A DNA stretch of 64,000 nt from Trichostrongylus colubriformis (GCA_963978905.1 OZ022261.1:36908130-36972129), one strand, 5' to 3'. Positions 1 through 12,894 are shown, numbered from the stretch's first letter. The notes: a model not told the origin generated them from the letters alone. Program-made: numbers and translations.

Positions 1-3000
1 TGGTAGGAAAGGGTCAATCGCTGTGAATATAAGGCTTTTGGCATGAAAATCGTTGGCGAAGAATTGTTAGGCGCTTAGAAAAGCGGATTGGATGGGCGAC
101 TCACTCGAGAGAAGTGAGGGGATTTCATTATTGCTGCTGCCAGACGTCTCATCTTCTTCCATGACGGTGTTGACCCTATCTTGGAGAGAGTTCAATCATG
201 CCGCAGGGTGACTGATTGGTTGGCTTCAATCACACTGGAAGTGAGACAACAATTTAACCCGGCTTCAGTAATATGGACATGGTACAAGAGAAATTGACGC
301 TGTGGATTTGAAAAATGGGGACGGGAGTGTTTATCAACTTCGAAGCTCTTCCTCTTTCTGGTCTTACGTGAAATCCTCAGTCCCTGGGTCATAATTATTT
401 TTTCGTATGTTTCTCCGCCTTTACTGCGGCGTTTTAATTGTGCTACGATAACCTTAATAAAAATTTCAAGATCACGTGATTTAGATGACCTCACTTTGAA
501 TACCCTCACCTCTCTTCCTCCTCTACGTCCGCATAGCGCTGAAAATCCTTCTTTCATGAAACCGTTCTCTCTTCTAAGAAGCATTTCATAGGGCTCCAAA
601 ACTGAATTTCAATGAAGCATACATGTGCAGTGTTCAGCACTCTAGTCACAGATCCACGCCCATCGAGTCGTACTCGCTGCATCTTCAGACTATTTCAAAG
701 CTATGTTTACACACGAACTGGCTGAAAGCCGTTTGAGTATGTTAGAAGCTTATAATCAGTACCACTTGGGCTAGCGCACTCATCTGCGTGCATCACTTTT
801 ACGGAGTACGAAACGGGCCTGTTTTGATATGGATTGTACAGCAAAGATCGATTTACTTACATTATCACCACATGGTTTGCGCAGTAGTGTGGTCGGCCCA
901 CCTGGCATTTCACGGTTTTTTTCCTTTTACACAGATACTTACTGTTTTCTTCGATGTCAGTATATGGTATTTTTACGCCCTTTCTGACATTAATGTGATC
1001 CTGATGTATTTTTCTTTACATGACGCAATCCATGACCCATCTCCCCCTACGCATGCTGGTTGTATCTATAGGACTTCCTCCAGTGCAACTGTGTTCACCC
1101 GCTGCTATGGTCCAGCAGTTGCCAGCAGCAGGGGACCCCTCTTTTGAAAGCAGGGGGCCCCTCTTTTGAAAGGTAAAATTTTCAGTGCTCCAACATCACC
1201 TCACGTCATGACGCGAAATTGTGATTTGAGCTCTATCCTGTCTGTCTGGCCCGATCCCCGTTTGCAACATCCGTTCCTCACTTTTGCCCTTGTTCTTCCC
1301 CTCTGCGTTTTCTCGGACCGCTGCGAATTCTCGGGCTAGGTTCCTCACGCCACCAGCCCTTTGCTCCACAGCCTGTTCCTAGTTTTCTCAGCGGCTAATC
1401 GCTCCCTTTTCTCAACGGTCTTTAGACCATCCTAAAACCGAATTGCGATGTTTTCTAATATGCACCATCAGTGATTGCACCCTTCACTCATGGAAGACTC
1501 TAGTTACTCTGAATATGTTCAACGTAGCTTGAACATCGCTCTTCTCTAGCGATTTTTCTTCTTGTCTGCAGGGTGTGATAGAACGGAATATACAAAGTTG
1601 ACTGGAGCCTGTGCTCGGAACATCATGGGCGCCAGTAGGTTGACGAAATTGCTTTTTTCTCTTGAGGACAGAGTATTTCAGTATCTCTCTACTCTTATCA
1701 ACCTTTATCACTTCCGATCCCCTACTCCTATATTACCTCTGAGATCAATCCCTGTTCCAAACACTGGAAGCATTACGGAGTTGGTGGAATCGATTTTTTC
1801 TATCAGGTGTAGAGTTAAAATTTACAAAAAAGTCGTTCAATAGTATTGGATCCTACAACCTAAGCCATACCATGACTGCATGACTTTCACTAGCTGACAT
1901 GTCTTTTAACCTTTAGGAAGCCAAAGATGAACCAAAGCCATACGTGAGCTGATTGAACCCAAAAGCCTTTCTGGGACCGCACAAAAAAGCGCGCTCTGCT
2001 GAGAGAGCGCGTCGTGGACGAGTTACCCCTTGAAACCGCGCCCCGAGAAATTTGACTTCTGCTGAGTATCCGATGTTATATGTGCCGCATTAACGGCAGC
2101 TTTCATAGATGCATTTCTTCTCTATTTTTTGTTTCGTTAATCTGTTATTTCTTACAAGTCGGCTCGTTACTCTCATAAGTCGGTTTTTATTCTCTCGTTC
2201 TGCTTTTGGTTTCATTCAGAGAAGAGGATTTCCGTTCCAGACTCACTGCAGCTGGTGAATGCGCAGCGAACTGTCGCAGACACCTGCGTTAGCGCTAGTC
2301 TTGGACCTCCTGACGCGGACTTCTAGTGTGCGTTCTGTGTCGAGCTAAGTACCATGGTCAGCTCTTTAAACATAGTGATTTTGTGGTTTTGTATTTAAAT
2401 GGAAATTTTCTTATGCTTCTCCAGGTACTTGCTGCAAATGGGATCCTTTCCTGGATCGCTTGCCTGAATGTACATATCTCTGTGTGAGATGCCTACGTGG
2501 ACGAAGACCTTGCAATGAAGACGTTGAAGCTGCGTGCAATTCAATCCCTCAGAACTCGTTGGAGGCAGGCTGCTGGTAACCTAAGGATTGCTCACGTAGG
2601 GTAGTGCTTATAAAAAATCATTAAGGTTGCCCTTGTTCGGGAATTGATCAGCCGAGAGCGGTGACTGTATTCTGATGCGATGTCTTTGTTGTCAGCTTTT
2701 GGTGATAGTGACGAATTGAGCGTCGAACTTGAAGAATGGTACATTTTTTTCGTTTTATGGCTTTGTCTGTGCTGAAATATAGCAGCGCAACATTGCTAAC
2801 TGCAATAAGTTTGAACACGGATGTGAAAGCTTCAACGGGTTGCTTCGAAATGGGCAAAGGATTCACATCAAGTACCATTTTTCAGAGCTCATACGATGAT
2901 GGAGTCGGTGTTACTATGCGAATTTTCAGACATGGATGTCTTGCCTAAAGGGTTTCTTTTATTCAAAAGACTTGCTCGGATATCTTAGCGCAGCAAAGAA

Positions 3001-3368
3001 GGTACTCTGCAACTTTCTGACATGTCCTAACTCAACAAGTTTTTAAAAGCAACCTCACCCGAAAACGTCTCTTTCAGAGACACTCATTTGGAATCGGTCC
3101 CGTTCTATAGGGCATGGATAGAGATACGAAACCGACCTACTCGTTCTACTCCATTTCCTTCTCTTTCTTCGACTAAAGCGTGGAAAATAAAATTCTGGAA
3201 AGCATTCCACAAAGATGGAACGGAAGAGGTTCAAGGACGATGAGCAGTGCGGTGCTGACACATGTCTGAAGCCAAATGGTAGGTATCGTTTGCTGTAAAT
3301 CATATCATTTTTGGTCTTTTTTGATTGCGGCTACATTTTTGACTTATAGCTCTTCCTCTGAGTTTATC
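1..3368. other. Gene-poor stretch, nothing recognised
   Basis: No conserved domain, splice-consistent exon chain or RNA gene was recognised on either strand. The longest open frames (192-599 minus, 135 codons; 788-1147 plus, 119 codons) have no recognisable motif and no flanking splice sites that extend them. A small perfect hairpin (8-bp stem CGCGCTCT/AGAGCGCG, 6-nt loop) sits near 1988-2010. Confidence 0.5.
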
Positions 3369-3603
3369 ACAAGCCAGTTGGCGGGTGCACACTACTGCGC
3401 GGGTTCATGGCGATATTGTGCAAAATGGGTTTGATCGGCACGACCACAGTTGTGTATGGAATTAAGTGGAAAATGCAGGGAAGATGGCTGATAAAAAAGC
3501 ATTTCGATATTGATATACTTCACTCGCTTTGCATCGAACCCATTTTGCACGTCATCGACATGAATCGCGCGCAGCAATATGCGCCAGCCAACTGGTTTGG
3601 GTC
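3369..3603. repeat. Fold-back (inverted-repeat) element
   Basis: The two ends are imperfect reverse complements: about 68 bp at 3369-3436 pair with 3535-3603, sharing the core GTGCAAAATGGGTT at high identity, around a ~100-bp spacer. This is the architecture of a small non-autonomous fold-back or MITE-like element. There is no coding capacity beyond short frames created by the repeat. Confidence 0.6.
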
Positions 3604-4042
3604 ATCACTGGGAGTTTGGATGGTTTAATGATCGATAGTTTTGTATTCGATTGCCTCGATTGTGCTGAGCATCCGATTCCCGCACATTGATGGTAGATCC
3701 ATATCCCAATTATCGATGTCTATCGTTTTCGTAAACATGCTTCACTATTGATCTCAACTGGGTCCAACCAATTGGTCCCCTCTTCCGGCACTTCTCTGCA
3801 CACTGAGTTTGAGTTTAGCCTGCCTCATTTCGTTTCATCGTCTTGGGCCTTCCAAACCGTTTCGTAACGCCATTCCATGGGTAACCCACTCTTGGTGTAG
3901 CTAGCTACCGCATACTACTACTACTCGCATCGACTTTACTTCACTTCTGTGCTCCCGACGAGGGATATTTAAGTGAAATATCCCATGTTTCACTCCATCT
4001 TAATCTTGGCATAGATTGTGTCGTTGGATATTTCTATTAGAA

Positions 4043-4116
4043 CCTTTTCACCATTCACGTTGTTATGAGTAGGAGATTAACGTTTCGGCTCTTGGCTTCT
4101 TCAGAACCCGAAAAGT
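4043..4116 (-). ncRNA. Degenerate hammerhead-ribozyme-like fold (candidate)
   Basis: Read on the minus strand there is CTGAAGA (fits the hammerhead core CUGANGA), a short GC stem, then CGAAAC, then a 5-bp helix ACGTT/AACGT closing a ~17-nt loop, and outside it CTTTTC able to pair with GAAAAG. This is the order of a type I hammerhead (stem I, core, stem II, GAAA, stem III, stem I'). The cleavage-site nucleotide is G where the consensus needs A, C or U, and stem II is only about 2 bp, so it is at best a decayed copy. Penelope-like retroelements are known to carry minimal hammerheads; no reverse transcriptase is visible beside it. Confidence 0.3.
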
Positions 4117-5061
4117 CTAAAAAACTTGAGACATGATTCATTTGAAGACTGTAACGATACCGCAAACCCTTCCATAGCAGACCAAACCACCCCTCGGTAG
4201 CGATTAATCGGTGTGTACCACTGGGATTGCCCTGTGTTTTGCGACCGGGGCGTCGAACGCATAGAAGTAGTTGGTTTCTTCCGTGCAAGTGAATCTCGCA
4301 GCACATTCCAAACGGATCGTAGACCCATTTCCTCAGTGTCTTTCATACCAAATTTCTTTTACCACGAAGTAGGACTAAGCCCATATAACCGCAGCGGAAA
4401 CAGACAACTAAAGTTATCGTTTCAGGACCGCTGAAAGGACGTCAGTTTCTCGGACAGTGATCATGAAAGGAAACATATCCCGTCGTCACTCATCGTTGCA
4501 ACGGCAGTGGCTCGCCGACCGACTTCAATTGGTCTCGTATTGATCTCAAATTACTTCTACGATCGTGTAGAAAGAACAATGAAGATGTTGCTGATTGCAT
4601 ATCTTAGCAGCTGGGCACGGTCAGAATCGACATTTTGGTGCGTGGTGGTTCTGTTCAAAGTTGACATTGGACCGGATCCAGCTGCTAAGAATGCTGTCTT
4701 TATGTGACTATGTTATGGGCATGTTTGGTCGGTGTATGTATGCAAGTGCAAGTGTGCATGCCATTTGCAGGGTGCAGCATGGCGAGGAGTCCGCGGGAGG
4801 GGTCCATTCGAGCGAGAGGGAGGTGTCAGTTGAACTTGAGCTGAGGACGCAAGTGTTTCAACGACGGGGCGGAAAAGAAAAGGCCGTTGTGGGGTTAGTT
4901 TCATCCATTCCTCCGCCCTGTTGATCTGTGAAATTGTAGGGGTTGGTCAATACGCTTTGTGTAGAAGGGGTGAAATGAGATTTCTAACAGAAAAGTTGAC
5001 AGTGGAAAAATGGCATCATTGACCGATTATTTGTCTCAAAGGAGGAAGAAAAAACAAAGAG
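4117..5061. other. Unassigned intergenic DNA
   Basis: Only short frames are present (largest 109 codons at 4595-4924 plus), with no motif recognised. The part next to the hammerhead-like fold (to about 4350) may be the body of a decayed retroelement, but no RT or endonuclease motif can be read. Confidence 0.4.
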
Positions 5062-5135
5062 TAAGGCAAAATGACCAACCGAAGGATGTAACTGGAAGTA
5101 AGGCAAAATGACCAACCGAAGGATGTAACTGGAAG
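5062..5135. repeat. Tandem duplication, 37 bp x 2
   Basis: A 37-bp unit starting TAAGGCAAAATGACC at 5062 is repeated without any difference at 5099 and ends at 5135. It looks like a recent slippage or unequal exchange product. Confidence 0.9.
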
Positions 5136-7490
5136 CGGGGTGGGAAGGACAGAAAGGTTTTGTTTGACGTCAAGCCCTTTAGACCCTTCGGAGGACTGCT
5201 ATGTTTTGTCATTCTCGTCATCAGGCAGTTCTACGGGGTTCGGAAAAAAGGTACCGAGGGCTCCTTTTTCATCAGTCATCCGACCCATCCGGCCGAAGTG
5301 GTGAGCTTGCAGAGATGGGGACGTCGTTTCGCGTAGGTATGATAGGTCTAGAAAGGGTAGGTAATGGGGGAAAAGGGAAGTAGTTGGGGAAGACTTGTTT
5401 CGAAATTGCAGGAAGTTAGGTGTGGAGAGAATGAAAGGTGGCAAAAATGAAGGTGTAAAACTTTTTCCATTCGGCCACGTACCAAGGAAAGGTCAGACAG
5501 GCATTGCTTGGCGACTGTGGTGGTATCGCAGTCATCCACAGGATCGTTCCGTTGTGGCCACCCTGCAGACCGTTTAGGGAGGGGGGAGGGTCGGAAAGAA
5601 CGAGGCAGTGGCGGGTGTGATGTGGAACCATCTACATCTTCTCCCAGTTCACATGTGCAATGTGGAGAGGTAGGGCTGTCGAGTCGGTGCCTTCTGGAGT
5701 AGGTGGGAGAAATCCGCAAAGGGTGAGTAGTGGGAAAAATGGAAGTAGTGGTGGGACACTTGGGTTGCAAACAGTTGGGGTGGAAAGGGCGAATGGTGAG
5801 GAAAGTGAAAACGTGAAACACCATACGATCAGACGGGAGGCAGTGGGGCTTTGTTTGCGATACCATCACTGCTCCAAGGGTCTTGTCAGTATTCGTGAGG
5901 ATCTTTGCTGGGATCAATCGTGCCATCGCCATGCTGTACCGCAAAGGTTTGAGGCTGCGAGAATGAGAGGGAAAGTATGTGCCAGGGTCGAAAAAAATTG
6001 GGCGCATAAAAAGGGGGAAGCTTGTCCGTCTAAGTAGCAGGGTCAAGCATTGGTTGAAGAATCCAAAAAAGGCAGGGTGGATTGTTTCGCAGTCGTAATT
6101 TTTGACAGGGGCGGTGTTTTAGCTAAATTTGTGTTTCTCGGGACCACTTTTCTCTGGAACTGAAAGAGTCTGTAGTCATACTCCATTTTTTGTGAACACC
6201 AGTTCCGGTAAACAGTTGTCACCCATGATATCGGCGCCAGTAGTACTTTAGGGGTGAGAGTCGAACTTTTTGATAAAATGGGTCGAGGATCTTCGATAAG
6301 GAGGCTGTGTTTTGGTAGAAAAGGGAGGGTGTGGTGTTTGATGCGGCTTCGGTCGCGATATCTTTAATAGGCTAGTGGTTCCGGGATTTTTGGGCTCAGG
6401 AAATTCGGAAAGGTCGGTGATAAAAGTCGTGCTTGATACTGGGTGGTTTTTTGAGAACCATTGGTACCCGAACGGAATCAATGATATCAGTTACCGTGGT
6501 AGAGGGGGAAGGAGTCGAATGGCTCGAAAATTTTATTTCAACCATTGCTTGACCCTGATATGTGGGGTTGTGTCCGAAGACGAGCATTCGGATCCTGAAT
6601 CGTCGCGGCGGCGAATTCTGGGCTACTTCGATGTGGCGTGGTACGGTACGACGCGGAATCGTACGCTTTTCGTACAATCCGCTTTTCGCTACTTAAGATC
6701 TACGGTCAAGTCTCATCCACTTGAGTTTTTCCTGCAGCTATGTTCAAACAAAGGGTAACGCATCGTATGAAGCATCAGTGCAAAGCATTTGCGCCCAGTG
6801 CAAGGCTGCGTCGCCTCAAGGGTATGCCGGGAGTCGAGGATCCCTCGACTGGGGGTCGTATCTGGCTGGTCAGAGGGGGATCGTATCCGCAGAGGGCTGC
6901 GATAAGCGCAAGAATCTGGGCAGATGAGAAGGGGAGAGTATTTCGCAACCGAAAGACATTGTGACTCTACGTTCCAGCGACAGTTTCTGGTATTGTAGAG
7001 GCCAGAAAGGACTTGTCGCGTCCTTCCGTACCACGCAGTCTCGAAGTCGCTTGCCGCGCGCGGCGATACATGATCCTAATGCTACGCATTCGTTGGGACC
7101 ACATACGTGTGATTGTGTGGGGTATGTATCAGTGCAGTACGTAGTTCCAAATGTGCATGTTTGACGAGTCCGGGTGTGTACAACATATGTAAACCGCCTG
7201 GTCAATTTATCTCGGCGGGCCATGGAGAAAGGTGGGCTGGCATAATCACGATTTAGGGCTCGGAGAAGTTATTACCCTTGAGAGAGGGAAGTGGCTGTGT
7301 GGTGTGAGCCTCTGTGAATGCTATGCCCGTCTAGTGTGATGTGTGGCGTGATGTTTTATTTTATGTTGCGCTGTCGTTGTTTTGATTTTCCGTGTGTGTC
7401 ACAGTTTTTGTCGACAAATGTTTATTATTACAATAAAAAATCAACTACAAATTCACAATTTATTTACAAGTACATTACACTGAACAATGT
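5136..7490. other. G-rich degenerate low-complexity region
   Basis: Much of 5170-6480 is built of loosely repeated purine-rich segments of the type GGGGAAAAGGGAAGT / GGGTCG, giving long open frames on the opposite strand (for example 5348-6046 minus, 232 codons) that are proline/serine/histidine-rich and look like compositional artefacts. 6500-7490 shows nothing recognisable. No host exon was found. Confidence 0.45.
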
Positions 7491-7770
7491 GCCCACCCTA
7501 AGTTTTCCCGCCCCGCCCTCCCCCCACGCACGCGCGCTTCTTTGGTCCCCCACCGATGGGCTCGACTCGTCAAAGTCTCACCGAGACCCACAGATCGGTA
7601 CGGCTTGGCGTGTCAAATGTTTCCTTTTGGCACTTTCCGCCTTTCAGTGTGACCGAGACGGCCCACTGGAGTGCAGTGCTCACGCCACTTGGACCTTCGA
7701 TCGATGACCGCTTCGGGAAGGAGCATCCAACAGGGTCCAAAGGTGGGGGCTCGTCAGTAAAGAACGATCG
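7491..7770 (+). repeat. Dispersed repeat, copy 1
   Basis: This segment is related, in inverted orientation, to 12895-13212. Both share the stretch GAGACCCACAGATCGGTACGG and both keep an open frame whose products align (ETHRSVRLGV, PFSV, PSI, then a glycine/serine-rich end), so they probably derive from the end of one larger transposable element. The two copies differ by roughly a fifth of positions by eye. Confidence 0.6.
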
Positions 7771-9753
7771 TTAAACAACTTGTGCCTGTTATCCTGGGTC
7801 ACCTTCGTGTGAGATTTCGTGAGATCGTGTATGTGCTGTAGTCCACGATATCGATCTGTCAATCTACAGAAAGAGCCGATGGATCAGAACTTTTGATCTC
7901 CGTGCTCATACAGTACAACCAGTATGGTCCCACGCATAGCATAAACTGCCCAAAATAGCGGTAGCTGGAGAATCACCTTTTGTCACGGTTCCCTACAATT
8001 TTATACTGTGGCTGAAGTGACGAATTTCTAGACTATCTGAACGACTATGAGCCCTGGTGCGGAAGGATGATGTTGTGACACCGATGGAACTAATGAAATT
8101 GGAGCAACCAGATGATTGAACGCGTCCCCCCTTTTCTTGGTCTCAAGGTTAGAGTTTCAACCAGGAGTTTTCGAACTAAATTCAAACTTGAGAGGAAGCA
8201 AAACGAAGTTACTCGTTTGAATTACTCACAAAACACGGGGCAACTTCGTACAAAACAACCACCTTCTCTAGTTCCTGGAATCTCATGAGAAGCCGTCACC
8301 TCTCTTGGAATCGGCACCGGTCCGGTTCATCACTTTCCACATTCTAAGCAGTGAAGGTTATGTAGTTCGAATGTTCAGAAAAGCGCTTTACAATCGCGGA
8401 AAACCATACATGATATAAAGTCGAATTCCATAGAAATCATGTTATCAGTTGACTTGCGACGAATAACTCCGAACTTAATCTCTGAATGTCCTCGCTAATC
8501 GGTTATGACATAGCAATTACCCCTCGAAACATCACAGAAATTTTTCTTAACCTATTACGAATTCCATTCTCCAGAAGAAGGTTTTCGATTTTTTTTTCCA
8601 CAGTAATTGACTTGAGCTGTTTCAACCGTAATTCGTGCTTGAATTCGATTTTGTTGAAATGAGTGATGTTCAGTCAAACACAAGAACTGCCTAAAGACGT
8701 TGTATTGCGCTCAATTTGGCCTTCAATACCTTACAGGGCAAAGAAAATAAGCAATCAGAAATGTGTTGATCTTGACAGAAAATAAGTTAAAATGCAATTG
8801 TGGACTTAGCCAACCCAGCCATGGAACAAACTCCCTGCAGGAAAAAAATCTGAGCGAGCCAAGGGAATGCTAAGTGGCCACGCGATTCCCAGGATCAGGT
8901 AGATATTCCACCTCCACATACTACGCGCGACCTGGTGAAAAAGCTGAGAAGTTTCGGATGATTGCGCACAGTTGGTGATAACCGTGTTTTACGCTCAAAT
9001 GTGGCATGAAAGAACGACAGCAGTGAGTCGGCAGGTCCTCCAGCTGAATTGTTCAAAATCGGATTTCAAAAAATTGATCGGGATGAGACAATTCCGCAGA
9101 TGGTCTGAAAGCGCCAAACCCTCCACCATTCGGGGCATGGGGAAACAGATTATTGACACCCGCACAAATTGACCTCCGTGTTAGAAACCACAATGGGAAA
9201 TTTTAAAGCTAACGAAGGATAACCCCAGCAATGTTTGGTGAGTAGACTAAGGTGTTCGGAAGGCAGTGGAATATGTGACAAGCGAAACATGTTGTTGGGT
9301 CTTTCCCGCTCGCGCAACAAAAGAGCGCGCAAAAAAGGACCAACTAGGAAGGGAAGTAGCTCTTTTCTGTGCCTAGTCACCAGGACAATGGGAGAGTGCT
9401 ATGGAAAACGGTCCAAGCTTCAAGCGGGCAGAGGAGTCGCTAACCCGTACGGAAAAGGGGCTTCTAGTATGGCCGCGCTTAAGCGGTTAGGTGAAAGGAA
9501 ACGGGGTAAAATTGAACTCTCGATGGTTTGCTCGGCCCGCGTACCTATGTCACCATCTCAAGTAAGGCAAAGTGTTAAAACAGTTTTTGATCGCCTACTC
9601 TCCGCTCTAGTGAATTTTAGACGTCCAATCAATCTCTTTTGGAATGAAACACGATTACAGTTTTTCCGCAAGTAATAGAACGACGGAAGCAATCAGTTCG
9701 GAAGGCCTTCTCATTTTATGGTTTTCCGTATGATGGAGTTCACGCACTTTACA
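7771..9753. other. Unassigned intergenic DNA
   Basis: AT-rich, stop-dense sequence at 7900-8960. A 146-codon frame at 9235-9675 (plus) is basic and without a recognised domain. No splice-consistent exon was seen. Confidence 0.4.
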
Positions 9754-9755
9754 TA

Positions 9756-10429
9756 TTGGGTAGTCTAAAAAGTTTTTTCGTATTTTCAAATACCGCTTTT
9801 TCCCTCCAAACTGCTTTTCAGCAATCTCTTCTGTACATACACATGTAGTACAAGTCCACACGCATCTATGGGTATTATTGTCTTCCATCTCCCGAATAAC
9901 CCTTTTCGGGAAAATAAACATATCAACGGTCAACCTCATTTTCAATACAAAAATTATAAAAAATTTTTTCTTTGAATGGCGTTGGACGGGGAAAGGAAAA
10001 GGTGATAATCCGATGGAACAAGATGAGGGCTATAAGGTGGATGGGGCAGCAATTTTTATCCAAGCTCGAGAATTTTTGGCGAGTCATTTTTTCACTAGTG
10101 GTAAAAATTTTTTTGAATTTTTTCTTTTAAAAAATTCTCGAGCTTGGACAAAATTGCTGCCTTATAGCCCTGATCTTGCTCCATCGGATTATCACCTTTT
10201 CCTTTCCCTGTCTAACGCCATTCAAAGAGAAAAAATTGGAATTGAAAATGAAGTGACTTTTGATGTTTTTATTTTGCCGAAAAGGGTTATCCGGGAGATG
10301 GAAGACAACAATACCTATAGATGCGTGTGGACTTGTACTACATATATATGTACAGAAGAAATTTTGTGGAAAGCAGTTTTGAGGGAAAAAGCGGTATTCA
10401 AAAATACGAAGACTTTTTAGACTACCTAA
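9756..10429. mobile_element. Palindromic mariner derivative (two inverted half-transposases)
   Basis: The element starts TTGGGTAGTCTAAAAAG and ends CTTTTTAGACTACCTAA and is flanked by TA on both sides (9754-9755 and 10430-10431), the Tc1/mariner target duplication. The two arms of about 310 bp are reverse complements around a centre near 10095. The right arm read on the plus strand contains YSPDLAPSDYHLF (10159-10200), the C-terminal catalytic-aspartate region of a mariner transposase; the left arm read on the minus strand contains the same region as PHPPYSP..VPSDYHLF. Neither half has the N-terminal DNA-binding domain or the first two catalytic aspartates, so it is non-autonomous. A transcript of either strand could form a long hairpin. 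Confidence 0.85.
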
Positions 10430-10431
10430 TA

Positions 10432-11929
10432 TTATACTACCGGGCTTTGTGATGGCCACTGTCCAAACAGCGCTCGTCCTCGGAGTAGCCGAGCTGCTTA
10501 CCTGAATGTCGCGCTCGCTGCGCACTCGGAACACAGCCATGGATCGTTAGCTACGCTTATTTGTTTACGTGATTATCAATTTTTGTGTAAATGATTTTAT
10601 GGCTGGTAATCGAGGGTGAACTTGGTTTCATACGAAAAAAGCAAAATGCAGAACTGAAGCCAAGAGAGATAGGCTTTTCTTGACGCGTTATACACCTTAG
10701 ACTTTGATGAGCGGACAGCGATGCTGGACGCGTGCAGCAAGAGCAGACAAGGAGGACCCACTGCTGAGGCACCGTAAACAATCGAAAGGAAAACCCGCCT
10801 CCGTGCCTCTACCTGCGCGTTGTTCTACTGTACCCGAAACCTCCCAAAGAAAACCGTCCCTCTCGAAATGAGTCTCTTAAATAAGACACGTGTGCAGCAG
10901 TAAGTTTGAAATTAAGAGCCGAAGCTCCCACTGCGGCAAAGGATTCAATTTTGACAAATAACAATCTGGTTGTCTTTAGCCAGACCACAGAAAAGCGGAA
11001 AACCGACGGGTCCTCTTTTGAAAGAGAGCCAGCTCGTAGTACTTTACCCTCATACCGCAGAGGCGATACTAATTCACGGGCCACTCGGAGTCCGGTGATT
11101 GAATTCAAAAAAGCGAATTGATAACTGTGTTGACTAAACCCCAATCAGCATTTTCCAAAATTCGTTCCCACAGCCTCGGATTGCTTCCGCCGTTCTACAC
11201 TTCATATCTACGGCCTGCGCCTACCTTAACTTTTATCTCCCTACTCCTCTGTGTTGACTGAACATGTTTCTTGAAGACAGTGATAGGAGTAATTAGGATT
11301 CTTGAGATGGGTTCCAGATGTGAACTACGGGTTCCAAAAAGACTAGATGATGCGAAATCCCATGTGGAAGCAGCTTTCCGAGCATCGAAAGAAGCATCGT
11401 TTCCAGCAACTGCCACTCATTTTTTCCTAGCCCACCCACACTAGGAATCGACGATGGGGAAGGGGTCCTTCTTCTTGGATTTCTGACCCTTTCATTCCCG
11501 TTTTCTTCAGTTTCAAAATAATACGAAACTCGACTTCCATATTCAATGATCTTTCCATATTCGGTACTGACAACCCCTAGCACTGTCCTTTGTTATGTGT
11601 TCACTTGAAATTGGAGCCAATTCTAGCACGAATGACAGATTTGGTAGTTATTCGTCGCAAGTCACTCGGCAACATGAATTTTTACGAAATCCAAGTTTAT
11701 ACCAAAAATGGTTTTTGAGCCATTGCAAAGCGCCTTTCTGACGACTCGAGATACATACCTTCACGCCTTTCCGTATGAAAAGTGATGAAGTGGACTGCCG
11801 CAAATTCTGAGATCTTACGATACTTCACAAGACTCCAGGAACCAAACAAGCTGGCCGTTTTGCATGGAGTTGTTCTGTGCTCTGCAAGTCGTATTCCTGG
11901 CGGAAACTTCATCCTTGAAACCAAAAAAT
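10432..11929. other. Unassigned intergenic DNA
   Basis: Short frames only (111 codons at 10809-11144 minus; 96 codons at 11293-11583 minus), none with a recognised domain. No exon chain was found. Confidence 0.4.
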
Positions 11930-12200
11930 ATCCCAAAGGTAACTGCCACAAAGGACGAAAAATTTGTAAAATATGATAGCCCAAAAGGTTTGAGAAATAT
12001 CCTAAATTTCAGTGCCTCAAAAAGCCAAGAAAATATCCTTAAATTTGAAGGCCCAAAGAAGTCCAAGAAATACGAAAAAGTTTTATGACCTAAATACATA
12101 GGTCAAAGAAGATAACCCCAAAATTAGTGACCGAGAAAAGTCCAAGGAGATAGTCAAAACTCAGTAGCCCAAAAAAGTCCCCAGTACGAGGCACGTTCAA
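11930..12200. repeat. Degenerate A-rich minisatellite
   Basis: Loose repeats of roughly 30-35 bp of the type GCCCAAA-GTCC(A/G)AGAAATA follow one another here. Units have diverged strongly and lengths vary, so this is a decayed tandem array and not coding sequence, although it leaves frames open on the minus strand (11815-12099). Confidence 0.5.
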
Positions 12201-12589
12201 TCATCTGGTTATTCGAGGCTCATAGTTGCAGATAGCCTAGCAGATGATCGCTACAGCAGCAACACAAAATTGCATGGGAACCGTGACAAATGTGATGTTT
12301 TCCACCGATCGCTATTTTGAGGAGCTCATGCTCCACATGAGACCATGTTAGTTGTAGCGTATAGCGCGAAGACCGAAAAGTCTGGTCCTTCGACTCCTTC
12401 TGAAGACGGATAGATCGAAATCGCGTGTTACAGCCCATGCACGATCTCGCAAGCAGGGTCAAGCACTGGAAACCCTTGAGAAATGGGAATCTCCCACCCA
12501 AACCTCTCTTGGGACCCCATCCTTTTCCCTGACTGACGCTGCTCTGAAACTATCGATTAAAAACCTTTTATGAGACGACCCACCAAATA

Positions 12590-12830
12590 AGAAGCAAGCT
12601 CTAGGAATTTATCCCATTCCCTTCCAAACCCAGAATACGATCCCCTTTACCAACCGAAAACAGCTCCGTCTCACCACCCGAAAAACAATCCCCTTTTCGC
12701 AACCAAAGGTACGGCCCTTTTTCCCAAGCAAAATACCTTCTCTCCCAATCGAAACAAGGCCCCCCGCTCTAAGCCTGAAATACGACCTCTTTTCCCAACA
12801 GATAAGACCCCTTCGGTACTATTTGACCCT
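12590..12830. repeat. Degenerate pyrimidine-rich minisatellite
   Basis: Repeated segments of about 30 bp resembling ATACGACCCCTTTTCCCAA followed by CGAAA occur at least six times with many substitutions. Similar phrases recur near 19520-19560 and 19905-19925, so the family is dispersed. A C-run follows at about 13294-13307. Confidence 0.5.
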
Positions 12831-12894
12831 TGCTTGACTCTGCTTTCGAAATCCGATACGATGGTGGACTAGTCTAACAGGCACAAGAAGTCTA

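Noticed and set aside
192..599. 135-codon minus-strand open frame
   Set aside because: Basic composition, no recognisable domain, no splice-consistent neighbours; treated as chance.
788..1147. 119-codon plus-strand open frame
   Set aside because: No domain and atypical composition; no exon structure around it.
4055..4346. Penelope-like GIY-YIG endonuclease next to the hammerhead-like fold
   Set aside because: The overlapping frames show no GIY-YIG or zinc motif, so the retroelement itself is not claimed.
5348..6046. 232-codon minus-strand open frame
   Set aside because: Its length follows from G-rich/C-rich repeat sequence that avoids stop codons on one strand; the product is low complexity.
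9235..9675. 146-codon plus-strand open frame
   Set aside because: No family recognised and no transcript-like signals; left unassigned.
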